This document shows, one piece after another, positions 27,736-36,837 of a stretch of 64,000 bases of DNA. Source of the stretch: Lysinibacillus pakistanensis (GTDB lineage Bacteria > Bacillota > Bacilli > Bacillales_A > Planococcaceae); contig NZ_CP126101.1 in NCBI RefSeq assembly GCF_030123245.1, positions 1,362,501-1,426,500 of the forward strand. Direction: 5' to 3'. Within the stretch, counting starts at the first letter, position 1; each line of letters opens with the position of its first letter. The notes beneath the pieces are model-generated. The model was not told the origin of the DNA, did no database searches, and saw only the letters and a list, made by a program, of their open reading frames with translations. The translations under genes were made by a program, and so were the position numbers.

Positions 27736-29382
27736 TTAGTTTTCTATAATAGAACCTTCTTCAAAAGGTAATCTTTCACCATCAGGATCAAGTAAACCAT
27801 CTGATGGTCCTACACCTGATGGTAGAGGAGGTAAATTAGAGCCTTTATAAATTCTACCATTACCGGTAAAATTTATAGAGTCAGCTACAACGGAACCTCT
27901 AATAGAAGCACTCCCATCAATAATTAACTCAGCATTTGGTGCAATAACATATTGACCTGTAGTAGGTGTACTTCCAGAAAAAGTGATTTTGCTTCCTCCT
28001 GAAATAATATTACCATACACTTTAGAGCCACTACCCAATGACATATTAGCACTTTGGCTAAATAATGTTGCATAAAATGGTGTAGAACCATTTAAAGTGA
28101 ATTGTGATGAGCCTACGTAATAGAAATTGACTTTTGAAGGGTCTGCTGTATTTGCGTTAAACCCAGTAGTAGAGTTAAGTGCAGTGAATTTTTTTACATA
28201 TAAATTCAACTTTCCATTCCCTGTAACATTTATTGTTCCATAATTCATATCAAAATCATCTACTAATAAATTTACTTCACTGTCTATGTTAATAGTAATT
28301 GTTCGATTGGAAGTAATTCTAATTCTTGATAGATGTGTATCTGATGTTAAATTGAATGTTACATTATTTTTCAAATAGCCTTTCGGGTCTTCAGTTGAAA
28401 GTACGCCATTAGTAACTAAATCCACTCCATTAGATAGCGTATATTCTGATAGTAATGGAATTGCTGATAATTGATTTGTTTTATCCGTTGTCCTTTCCCA
28501 AAAATCATTAGGCAAAAAACTCTTTGGGTCAATTGCAAGTGGTGGTAATATTGTTTTAGGGTAATGCCACTCATTCTTTTGTTGTTGATTTTGAGGGGTA
28601 ATTGACTGTTTTGAACTATCCATATTAATTTTTCCGCCAGTTGAACCATCTTCAGTAAGAATTTTTCCAGAGTAGTTGTTAAAAATTACATTCCCATATC
28701 TTAAAGATGTGTCCCCATGAATTTCACCACTACTATTAAATACAATATTTCCAGATGTTAGAACGGTATGATTTTCCCAATCTCCAGATACAAGAGGTGG
28801 AGTACCACTTTCGCTGCCATCTTCCTCATCATCACCTAAATCATTATAAAGGGAAGGTCTAAGTTTAATTTCTTGATCAACTACACGTTCCTTAGCAGAA
28901 TCAATGGTCCCAGTTGAAATAATTTTGACTTTAAAGTCTGCACTTGTCGGTTGTAGCTCAATAGATGCTACCTTACCTGTAGAGATAGTAAAAGATGTGT
29001 CAGAAAAGTATCCCTTATCAATTGCTTTATCAAATTCTTCTTTTAGAACAACCTCAACATAATGCTTCCTCGCCATTTGCTTTGTTAACTTTGGTAAGTT
29101 ATTAGCTTTACGGTAAATATTTTGATCAATAATCCATTTCGTAATCTCTTGGATTGCGTCATCTTCTATTTTTCTTAATTTTAATTTTACTTCTTCTTTA
29201 GCTAAATTAATTCCCGCCTCAGCAATATAAAACACCGCCTGGTCTTTTCGCTCATAGTCTACTTGTTTTAGACTGTTAGAAGAGACACTTATTAAAGATA
29301 TACCAAGGATTGAGATGAACACAACTAAAAATAACGCAAGTGCAAGCGCTGAACCTCGTTGATTTTTAATTTGTTTACTCAT
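27736..29382 (-). CDS. PilX-like type IV pilus minor component
   Basis: 548 aa. A short basic leader ends in NQRG, followed by SALALALFLVVFISILGISL, a prepilin-type membrane helix. It lacks the Glu at mature position 5, as PilX/GspK-class proteins do. A charged helical region (to about residue 130) precedes a long Ser/Thr/Gly/Asn-rich beta domain with bactofilin-like repeats (GNIVFNSSGEIHGD, GNVIFNNYSGKI). Start overlaps the stop of the upstream prepilin gene by 1 bp. Probably a tip or priming component. Confidence 0.78.
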   Translation of the reverse strand: MSKQIKNQRGSALALALFLVVFISILGISLISVSSNSLKQVDYERKDQAVFYIAEAGINLAKEEVKLKLRKIEDDAIQEITKWIIDQNIYRKANNLPKLTKQMARKHYVEVVLKEEFDKAIDKGYFSDTSFTISTGKVASIELQPTSADFKVKIISTGTIDSAKERVVDQEIKLRPSLYNDLGDDEEDGSESGTPPLVSGDWENHTVLTSGNIVFNSSGEIHGDTSLRYGNVIFNNYSGKILTEDGSTGGKINMDSSKQSITPQNQQQKNEWHYPKTILPPLAIDPKSFLPNDFWERTTDKTNQLSAIPLLSEYTLSNGVDLVTNGVLSTEDPKGYLKNNVTFNLTSDTHLSRIRITSNRTITINIDSEVNLLVDDFDMNYGTINVTGNGKLNLYVKKFTALNSTTGFNANTADPSKVNFYYVGSSQFTLNGSTPFYATLFSQSANMSLGSGSKVYGNIISGGSKITFSGSTPTTGQYVIAPNAELIIDGSASIRGSVVADSINFTGNGRIYKGSNLPPLPSGVGPSDGLLDPDGERLPFEEGSIIEN

Positions 29383-29831
29383 TATTTTCCTCTCCTTTGA
29401 GTAATATCTGTTGTAGCTCTTTGACCATCTTCACTGATAATTTCAATAGCGCCTCCGCTGATTGTAAATTTGGAAATTTTATAGGCAAGGATTTCGTCAC
29501 TACCGTTTGAATTTCGAATAATTTGATTATTTTCTAACCTATAAGTTGATACAATTTCATCCCCTAACAATAATGTGTGTAATTCTGTCGGAGGGTCTGT
29601 TGTATCATCAGAATCTGTTGTAAGGTTATCACTCTTCCGAAAATCCTTCGTGATTACTTTTAATGCAAAGGATAAATCCTTAATATCGCGATTATGTGCA
29701 CTCTGCTCGATTTGTTGCTTTGTAGCAGATGTTACAATACTAATACTCAGCATTGATACGATGGCAAGAATAACAACGACTGCAAGCACTTCAAATAATG
29801 TAAGACCTTTGCTATTTCGTAGCCATTTCAT
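29382..29831 (-). CDS. type IV minor prepilin (PilW/GspJ-like)
   Basis: 149 aa with leader MKWLRNSKG and cleavage before LTLFEVLAVVVILAIVSML; Glu at mature position 5 is present. The remainder is a small soluble pilin head. Middle gene of a three-gene minor pilin operon transcribed away from the main pilus operon. It should be processed by the prepilin peptidase at 39149. Confidence 0.85.
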   Translation of the reverse strand: MKWLRNSKGLTLFEVLAVVVILAIVSMLSISIVTSATKQQIEQSAHNRDIKDLSFALKVITKDFRKSDNLTTDSDDTTDPPTELHTLLLGDEIVSTYRLENNQIIRNSNGSDEILAYKISKFTISGGAIEIISEDGQRATTDITQRRGK

Positions 29832-29833
29832 AT

Positions 29834-30298
29834 TTATTTTGCCCTCCCTAGTATATACACATTTTCCATTGTAGCTTTGCTATTTGTACTGTTTTCAACA
29901 ACTTCCAGATGCACATAAACCGCATTTTTATAAGTGTTATCTGCAGGAAATGTTTCTAATGTTAAATAGTAAGTAAAACGATCCTCTTCATGTGGTAAAT
30001 ATTTATACACTTGGTTAGTTGGTAGAGAAGTCAAGGTCGAACTGGGATTCTCTTCATCCAATGTATAGCCACCTGCTAAATCTTCATAAGAAACTGCCCC
30101 ACCAGACGCATTGTAAATCTCCTCCATCTTTACTTGTGCTGCATAAGTAGCATCCAAAATATCATTTGACTTGTGCGTTGTTTTATTTGACTGAATGAGC
30201 AAGCCAAAAAATGAAATTAACACAATTCCAATTATTAAAAGGGCGGCGACAACTTCAATCAAAGACATGCCTTGATTATTTTTAAGATATTTTATCAA
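29834..30298 (-). CDS. type IV minor prepilin (PilV/GspI-like)
   Basis: 154 aa. Leader MIKYLKNNQG with cleavage before MSLIEVVAALLIIGIVLISF. Conserved Glu5 is present. First gene of the divergent minor pilin operon, preceded by RBS GGGAGGGAATTG and a perfect 22-bp palindrome. Confidence 0.86.
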   Translation of the reverse strand: MIKYLKNNQGMSLIEVVAALLIIGIVLISFFGLLIQSNKTTHKSNDILDATYAAQVKMEEIYNASGGAVSYEDLAGGYTLDEENPSSTLTSLPTNQVYKYLPHEEDRFTYYLTLETFPADNTYKNAVYVHLEVVENSTNSKATMENVYILGRAK

Positions 30299-30317
30299 AT
30301 CAATTCCCTCCCTATTT

Positions 30318-30339
30318 AACTATTGATATATCAATAGTT
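30318..30339. promoter_or_regulatory. perfect 22-bp palindrome upstream of minor pilin operon
   Basis: AACTATTGATA / TATCAATAGTT, gap-free, 20 bp before the first prepilin start. No T tract follows, so an operator is more likely than a terminator. Confidence 0.6.
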
Positions 30340-30816
30340 TGCTCCATTTTGAGTGTTAGAAAAATATTTATTTACAACTATATATTAATTTATTTAACAA
30401 TCTCTTTGAACGCTCCGCAGAAGGATAACCTATTTTCTGTAAACTCTAGACTCATAATTTGGTGTTTGTTTAACATAGATTTCTTTGAGCATAAGGTATG
30501 TAAAACTTCCTAAATGTCATAATTATTTTTTAATATTGAATTTATTCAAGCTGCCATAAATTGAACATTTCTACCTACACCGGTACGTAAATAGAGGTGA
30601 TGACTTAAAAATTATTAATTAAAGGTATTATAACGAAATTCTGGAACTATATCTAATGGAATTTATTCTATTTTTAATTCTATAGAACTATTTTTTGAAT
30701 ATTTTTTGAATTTTTTCAGGAGTTTTAAAAATTAAATCGGAAAAAAGTTGCATTTTTAGGGGTGTCAAACTACTATAGTTGTAGTATCATTTTGTATATA
30801 AATAGAAATTCCATTA
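30340..30816. other. intergenic region between divergent pilus operons
   Basis: About 480 bp, very AT-rich. No gene seen. A small inverted repeat ACTAC…GTAGT lies at about 30770-30786 and AAAA-N5-like tracts (30739-30757) vaguely recall ComK sites. Both are weak. Promoters for both operons must lie here. Confidence 0.35.
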
Positions 30817-30837
30817 GTGAATGGAAGGATGAGATGG

Positions 30838-32166
30838 ATGAAAACATACATAAAAATAATTAGCGTCATTTTAGCGATTGTTCTAATTGTAGGATTTTTT
30901 GTTCCATCACTTGTGCTAAATGGCACAGTCTTTGCGAAAGAAAGTCCTAAAGATTCAACAATTGGTGGTATTGCTGTTGAAGGGCTGAATAAAGAAGAAA
31001 TCCTCCAAATTCTTCGTGATGCTGTGGAGAAATGGCAGGAAACACCTCTTATTATTAGTGGTGGTGGTACGGAGCAAGAACTGGATGCACATGATGTACA
31101 GTTTGATATAGAGCAGGTAGTGTCACAATTTGAGGAGCTGTCAAAAAAGCCATGGTTTGCCTTTTGGGAAAGTAAAAGAACTGTTCAGCTCCCGATCCCT
31201 GTAATAGCTGGTGTCAATACAAAGAAAGCTGTGAAAAATAAATCGCAATGGAAAACAGAGGAAACGATTGCGAGGATTCTGAATCAGGCTGGGAATTTAG
31301 GCAGCCATCAGATTAATGCAGAATTAGTCGATGTTAGCTCATTAGAGAATGAACGAATTGCTTTTCAAATTAGTGATATTCCGAAGAATGTTGACAATTT
31401 AGAGGGATTACTCGATACGCTGAATAATCAATTAATCGCACCGAACCAAAAGATGTCATTGCTACAATTGCTTGGAGAGCAGGCGAATACGGTGCATGCA
31501 GAAACCCTTAATTTTATAGCTTCGATGGTCTATAGCACGATACTACAAACAGATTATGTCATTGTAGAACGTCATGCTCAAGCCGTTCCACCTTCTTACC
31601 TACAGCAAGGATTGGAAGCGGAGGTGAATGTGGTGCTTGCCAAGGATTTGCAATTTGTGAATACCTCAGCTCAGCTTAGTAAGCTAAAAGCTACGATTGA
31701 AGGAAATCAGTTGAAAATTGAAATATGGTCTGCGGAAAAAGACAAGGAAGTGACCGTTCGTGTGACGAAGGATAAGATTGTCAGACCGAGGATTATAGCT
31801 CGCTATTCAGATGAACTCGCTGCTGGTCAGGAAAAAATTGAGCAGGAGGGGCAGGAGGGCGTTCGTATAGAAATTTATCGCTCCATCCGTGTCAATGACG
31901 GCTCTACGGAGGAACAGCTTGTTAGTCGAGACTATTATGCTCCTGTCAACCGTATTGTTGTACGATCATCTCGTAAGCTTGAAGCCTCAGAAAGTGTCGT
32001 AACAGATCAGCAAAAGACAGCAACAGATTCTGATTTACAGATGGATTTAGATGGTAATGGTTTACCTGATGCAAATACATCTGCAACAGAGCAGAAGCAG
32101 GATGGACCAGAGATTATCTATGGCTACTATGATAAGGGCGGAAATTTTGTACAAACGAGTCCTTAA
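30838..32166 (+). CDS. VanW-like / G5 domain protein of the pilus operon
   Basis: 442 aa. An N-terminal membrane anchor (about residues 5-24), an extracellular region, a VanW-like segment (LIAPNQKMSLLQLLGE, RHAQAVPPSYLQQG), then a G5-like domain (RVNDGSTEEQLVSRDYYAPVNRIV). The C-terminal tail ends IIYGYYDKGGNFVQTSP. ATG 30838 has AAGGA at good spacing; GTG 30817 is only an upstream frame extension. Placement before pilB suggests a role in anchoring or guiding the pilus through the wall; this is inferred. Confidence 0.78.
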   Translation: MKTYIKIISVILAIVLIVGFFVPSLVLNGTVFAKESPKDSTIGGIAVEGLNKEEILQILRDAVEKWQETPLIISGGGTEQELDAHDVQFDIEQVVSQFEELSKKPWFAFWESKRTVQLPIPVIAGVNTKKAVKNKSQWKTEETIARILNQAGNLGSHQINAELVDVSSLENERIAFQISDIPKNVDNLEGLLDTLNNQLIAPNQKMSLLQLLGEQANTVHAETLNFIASMVYSTILQTDYVIVERHAQAVPPSYLQQGLEAEVNVVLAKDLQFVNTSAQLSKLKATIEGNQLKIEIWSAEKDKEVTVRVTKDKIVRPRIIARYSDELAAGQEKIEQEGQEGVRIEIYRSIRVNDGSTEEQLVSRDYYAPVNRIVVRSSRKLEASESVVTDQQKTATDSDLQMDLDGNGLPDANTSATEQKQDGPEIIYGYYDKGGNFVQTSP

Positions 32167-32184
32167 AAGAGAGGTGTACTTTTC

Positions 32185-33855
32185 ATGGCAGCAAAAGCTG
32201 GACGGAAACGACTGGGTGATTTACTCGTAGAATCAGGTGTTATTACACCACAGCAATTAGAGTATGCATTAACTGAAAAGTCAAAAGAAGAAAAGCTTGG
32301 GGACTTTTTAATTAAAAAGAATTACTTAACAGAACAACAGCTTATTGAAGTCCTCGAGTTTCAGCTTGGGATTCCTCATATTAATTTAAACCAATATACG
32401 ATTAGCCCTGATCTACTTCAGTTGATACCTGCTGAATTAGCAAAACGCGCGAACATTATGCCTGTGCGCAAGGAAAGAAATAAGCTCTTTATTGCCATGG
32501 CAGACCCGATGGATTACTTTGCTATTGAGGAAGTGCGTATGGCTACAGGCTGTCAAATTGAAACAAGTATTGCGGCGAAGGACGATTTGTATCGAACAAT
32601 TACCAAATATTATGACCTACAGGAATCAATGGATGCAGCCCTGTCCGATATGGCAACATCCACCATCGATATGCAAACAGATATTGAGCGTGAGGATTCA
32701 CCAATTGTTCGTCTTGTTAATCAAATTATTGCAAATGGTGTAGCACAACGAGCTAGTGATATTCACTTTGACCCTCAGGAAACCGAGCTACGTGTACGAT
32801 ATCGTGTTGATGGTGTCCTCAGAACAGAGCGTTCATTGCCGAAAAATATGCAAAGTGTTGTCTTAGCCCGAATAAAAATTATGGGAAATCTTAATATTAC
32901 AGAAAATCGAATTCCTCAAGATGGACGTATTAAATCAACGATTAATTTCCGACCGATTGATATTCGACTCTCCACCCTACCAACCGTTTATGGAGAAAAG
33001 GTCGTAATGCGTATTTTAGATTTAGCAAACGCTGTAAATGGTATTGAGCAGCTTGACTTTTCTAATCAAAATGAAGCTTTATTTCGCTCCATGATTGCAC
33101 ATCCCAATGGTATTGTCCTCATAACAGGACCAACTGGATCGGGGAAATCCTCAACACTGTATGCAGCATTAAATGAATTAAACGACGATGGTGTCAATAT
33201 TATTACCGTTGAAGATCCTGTTGAGTATCAATTGTCAGGTGTCAATCAGATTCAGGTAAAGGAAGAGGTTGGGCTCACATTTGCAACAGGGCTGCGTTCT
33301 ATTTTGCGTCAAGACCCAGATATTGTCATGATTGGGGAAATTAGAGATTTAGAAACAGCGCAAATTGCGACGCGAGCTTCATTAACAGGGCATTTAGTGT
33401 TAAGTACCCTGCATACAAATAGTGCGGTCGATTCTATATCACGTTTGCAGGATATGGGCATTGAACCATTTTTATTATCGTCTTCATTAGTCGGTATTAT
33501 GGCACAGCGTCTTGTTAGACGAAATTGTAGAGATTGCTCTGAAATTTATACATTTACTGAATATGAGTTAGCTATTTTCAAAGATAATGGCATTCCCGAT
33601 GTGACGCAGGGACGTAAGGGACGTGGCTGTGCGGCATGTAATTTTACTGGTTATCGAGGGAGGATGGCTATTCATGAAATCCTACCAGTTGATCGTCATG
33701 TGAAGGAATTAATTATCCATGAGGTAGGCGATCAGAAAATCAGAGAATATATGAAGCAGCAACACTTTAAAACATTGCTAATGGATGGTTTACAAAAGGT
33801 TGCAGCAGGACAGACAACAATATCTGAAATCTTACGTGTTGCAAGTAAAGAGTAG
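32185..33855 (+). CDS. pilB: type IV pilus assembly ATPase PilB
   Basis: 556-aa GspE/PilB extension ATPase. N-terminal MshEN/T2SSE_N region (residues about 5-150), Walker A GPTGSGKSS (residue 315 on), Asp and His boxes, Walker B (DPDIVMIGEIRD) and a zinc-binding CRDC…CAAC tetracysteine. Powers pilin polymerisation from the cytoplasm with PilC and PilM. Confidence 0.95.
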   Translation: MAAKAGRKRLGDLLVESGVITPQQLEYALTEKSKEEKLGDFLIKKNYLTEQQLIEVLEFQLGIPHINLNQYTISPDLLQLIPAELAKRANIMPVRKERNKLFIAMADPMDYFAIEEVRMATGCQIETSIAAKDDLYRTITKYYDLQESMDAALSDMATSTIDMQTDIEREDSPIVRLVNQIIANGVAQRASDIHFDPQETELRVRYRVDGVLRTERSLPKNMQSVVLARIKIMGNLNITENRIPQDGRIKSTINFRPIDIRLSTLPTVYGEKVVMRILDLANAVNGIEQLDFSNQNEALFRSMIAHPNGIVLITGPTGSGKSSTLYAALNELNDDGVNIITVEDPVEYQLSGVNQIQVKEEVGLTFATGLRSILRQDPDIVMIGEIRDLETAQIATRASLTGHLVLSTLHTNSAVDSISRLQDMGIEPFLLSSSLVGIMAQRLVRRNCRDCSEIYTFTEYELAIFKDNGIPDVTQGRKGRGCAACNFTGYRGRMAIHEILPVDRHVKELIIHEVGDQKIREYMKQQHFKTLLMDGLQKVAAGQTTISEILRVASKE

Positions 33856-33867
33856 GAGGTGAGCCCA

Positions 33868-34914
33868 ATGACAACATATTCAATTATTGAGTTATTACAT
33901 CGTTCCTTTGAAGTGAAGGCATCTGATTTACATTTAACAAAAGGGGTGCCACCTGTTTATCGAATTCACGGTCAGCTTGAGCACTATGGCACGGAGCCAT
34001 TAGAAAGTGCCGATTTATTAGAGATGGTGAAAACGATTTTACCCGTTCATAAGCAGCAGGAATTCGAGGAGAAGGGGGAGACCGATTTTAACTATTCTCT
34101 ACCTAGTAAATGTCGTTTTCGTGTCAATGCTTATCATCAGCGCAATGAGGTGTCAGTGGCGGCTCGTTTAATCGAGGCAAAAATACCCTCCATTGAAACG
34201 CTAAATATGCCACAGGTGCTCTATCAGCTTGCCGAAAAGCCACAGGGATTACTTTTAGTAACTGGTCCAACTGGCTCTGGAAAATCCACAACTTTAGCTG
34301 CCATGATAGACTACATCAATGAAACGAGAGCGAAGCATATTATTACACTGGAGGACCCGATCGAATACTTACACGCTCATAAAAAATCCATTATTAATCA
34401 GCGTGAGGTCGGTGTCGATACAAAAAGCTTTGCCAATGGCTTACGGGCTTCGCTACGTCAGGACCCTGACATTATTTTAGTTGGTGAGATGCGTGATTAT
34501 GAAACAATCTCTACAGCAATCACTGCCGCAGAGACGGGTCACTTAGTGATGGCGACACTACATACTAGTAGTGCACCAACGACAATTGATCGTATTATCG
34601 ATGTTTTTCCACCTCATCAGCAGGCACAAATACGTGTACAGCTAGCCAATGTGCTACAGGGTATTATTTCACAAAGATTATTTGTTCGCAAGGATGTAAA
34701 GGGACGTATTGCAGCAACAGAAATTCTTGTGCAGGCACCGTCTATTTCGAATTTAATTCGCAATGAAAAGGTACATCAAATTCCGAGTGTAATGCAAACA
34801 AGTAAGGCACTAGGGATGCATACGCTTCAATCATCGATCCAGCAGTTAATTACAACAGGGAAAATCTCACTTGAGGATGCTAGACCGTATATGAATGCGG
34901 GGGAATATAGTTGA
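33868..34914 (+). CDS. pilT: type IV pilus retraction ATPase PilT
   Basis: 348 aa. Starts TTYSIIELLHRSFEVKASDLHLTKG. Walker A GPTGSGKST (residue 133 on), VGEMRDYETISTAITAAETGHLV, and HTSSAPTTIDRIID with the PilT-type basic histidine box. ATG 33868 follows TAGGAGGTGA. Its presence predicts retractile pili, hence twitching or DNA uptake ability. Confidence 0.95.
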   Translation: MTTYSIIELLHRSFEVKASDLHLTKGVPPVYRIHGQLEHYGTEPLESADLLEMVKTILPVHKQQEFEEKGETDFNYSLPSKCRFRVNAYHQRNEVSVAARLIEAKIPSIETLNMPQVLYQLAEKPQGLLLVTGPTGSGKSTTLAAMIDYINETRAKHIITLEDPIEYLHAHKKSIINQREVGVDTKSFANGLRASLRQDPDIILVGEMRDYETISTAITAAETGHLVMATLHTSSAPTTIDRIIDVFPPHQQAQIRVQLANVLQGIISQRLFVRKDVKGRIAATEILVQAPSISNLIRNEKVHQIPSVMQTSKALGMHTLQSSIQQLITTGKISLEDARPYMNAGEYS

Positions 34915-36116
34915 CCGTATTTCGCTATAATGGGCGCACAAAAGCAGGCGTACAGAAAAAGGGCGTTATTGAAGCATTAAATAAACAGGCTGCGATTGAT
35001 AAGCTACGAAAGCAAGGCATTAATGCGCGTGAGGTACAGGAATCGACTAGTATTTTACATAAGGAGCTTTCAATTGCAAGAAAGGTAAAGCATCAGGACT
35101 TTGTTGTCTATTGCCGCCAGTATGCCACATTAATACGTGCTGGTATTTCGGTTGTAGAGGCTACTCAAATTTTAGCCGCACAAACCAAAAATAAAACGTT
35201 AAAAAAGGCCTTGCTGGAGGTAGAGGAGGATATTCGGAGCGGTACAGCCTTTTCAGATGCCGCAGCCAAGCATCCAAAGGTATTTCCCATTTTATTTGTT
35301 AATATGATGCGTGCCGGTGAGGCTACAGGAAGCATTGACGATACATTGGATCGACTAGCCAATACGTTAGAAAAGCAGTATAGCATTAAAAGGAAAATAA
35401 CATCGGCGCTTACATACCCTGCGATTTTATCTATTTTAACAATTGGTGTTGGATTGTTTTTAATGGTCTTTATTGTACCAACTTTTATGGCTACCTTTAA
35501 GGATATGGATTTGGAGATGCCATTGCTGACAGTAATTGTTGTTGGGATCAGTGATTGGCTTATCGCAAACTGGTATTTTGTGATTCTATCCTTGGTTATT
35601 ATCGTTGTTGTCTTTAACCTTTTATATAAAAAAAATAAAGACTTTCATTATTCAATCAATATGACGATTTTGCGTATGCCAATATTTGGTCCATTAATGC
35701 AAAAAAGCGTTATTGCTCGCATGACGCGAACATTAGCTACGCTGTTTAGCAGCTCTGTGCCAATCCTAAATGCCTTAACCATCGTTGAAAAGGTAGCAGG
35801 AAATCCTGTTATTGCCAAGGTAGTTGTAGAGGCACGTGATAATTTAGAAAAGGGTGGAACCTTATCCGAGCCGCTTGAAAAAAGCTGGCTGTTCCCACCA
35901 CTTGTCTCACAAATGGCTGCTATCGGTGAACGAACAGGCTCACTTGATTATATGCTAGAAAAGGTAGCGGACTTTTATGAGGAGGAAGTGGATCGGTCAG
36001 TCGATACTTTAAAATCACTTGTTGAGCCATTAATGATTTTAGTGCTTGCTGTGGTAGTAGGCATTATTATTGCTGCGATTTTTCTACCAATGTTCCAGTT
36101 ATATGAGAATATGTAA
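34911..36116 (+). CDS. pilC: type IV pilus inner membrane platform PilC
   Basis: 401 aa with two T2SSF domains (about residues 70-190 and 270-395), each followed by hydrophobic helices; three membrane segments. Motifs include FCRQYATLIRAGISVVEA-like VYCRQYATLIRAGISVVEA and AAIGERTGSLDYMLEKVADFYEEEVD. TTG 34911 overlaps the pilT stop (TTGA), implying coupling. Confidence 0.94.
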   Translation: MTVFRYNGRTKAGVQKKGVIEALNKQAAIDKLRKQGINAREVQESTSILHKELSIARKVKHQDFVVYCRQYATLIRAGISVVEATQILAAQTKNKTLKKALLEVEEDIRSGTAFSDAAAKHPKVFPILFVNMMRAGEATGSIDDTLDRLANTLEKQYSIKRKITSALTYPAILSILTIGVGLFLMVFIVPTFMATFKDMDLEMPLLTVIVVGISDWLIANWYFVILSLVIIVVVFNLLYKKNKDFHYSINMTILRMPIFGPLMQKSVIARMTRTLATLFSSSVPILNALTIVEKVAGNPVIAKVVVEARDNLEKGGTLSEPLEKSWLFPPLVSQMAAIGERTGSLDYMLEKVADFYEEEVDRSVDTLKSLVEPLMILVLAVVVGIIIAAIFLPMFQLYENM

Positions 36117-36257
36117 ACGCAAAATTATTAATTCTATTTGCTAAATTGTGGCCTTAACTAGAAAATTTTATTAAGTGTAGTAATTGAAATGCTTATCTAG
36201 GTAGGAAGTACGTGTCGACACACTTCATATAGAAAAAATTTTAAGGAGGAATTGAGT

Positions 36258-36734
36258 ATGTTCAAAAAATTATTGAACAAAAAGCTTTTGAAAAATCAGA
36301 AGGGTTTAACGATTGTTGAGTTGCTAGCTGTTATCGTGATTTTAGCGATTATTGCAGCCATTGCTATCCCTGCAATTGGCAATATTATCGAAAACTCTCG
36401 TTATAATGCAGTAAAGGCGGATGCGATTAATGTTTTAAATGCAGCACAATTATATTATACGGATAATCCAAATGGAGAGTCTGATGTATCAGGGACAGAT
36501 ACAAAAGTCACAGTAGCACAAATGGTAACAGCAAAATACTTAGAGTCTGCTGGTAAAATTCCTCCGGAAGCTTCTGTATCTATTGATAATCCAAAAAAAT
36601 TAAATACATCAGATATTAATTTTAGTGGAAGTAAAAGTGTATCATTTAAAAATGCAACAATTAAAATCATAAATGATGATAGTCAAAAAGGTAGTAAAAT
36701 TGACTCAACACATACAGTGCAACCTGGAAAATAG
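36258..36734 (+). CDS. pilA: major type IV prepilin
   Basis: 158 aa. A 16-residue basic leader ends in QKG, then LTIVELLAVIVILAIIAAIA with Glu5. The soluble part has no cysteines. RBS AAGGAGGA with ideal spacing before ATG 36258 (an in-frame TTG precedes it) and a hairpin right after the gene suggest strong expression. It lies between pilC and pilM, with 141 bp of leader that may contain its own promoter. Confidence 0.9.
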   Translation: MFKKLLNKKLLKNQKGLTIVELLAVIVILAIIAAIAIPAIGNIIENSRYNAVKADAINVLNAAQLYYTDNPNGESDVSGTDTKVTVAQMVTAKYLESAGKIPPEASVSIDNPKKLNTSDINFSGSKSVSFKNATIKIINDDSQKGSKIDSTHTVQPGK

Positions 36735-36745
36735 TCCTCCCAACT

Positions 36746-36780
36746 CACCCAGAAATGCGCACTACCTGCATTTCTGGGTG
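36746..36780 (+). terminator. strong intercistronic hairpin after pilA
   Basis: Perfect 13-bp stem CACCCAGAAATGC / GCATTTCTGGGTG with a 9-nt loop, but followed by GGAAATGG, not T. More likely an mRNA 3'-end stabiliser or processing barrier than a classical terminator. Confidence 0.7.
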
Positions 36781-36837
36781 GGAAATGGATGACTAATTAA
36801 TTCACCTATGAAGTAGCTTGAAAGGGGGTCTTTGCAC

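Noticed and set aside
30739..30757. ComK-like AT-box upstream of the pilus operon
   Set aside because: Only a loose A-tract/T-tract match in a very AT-rich region.
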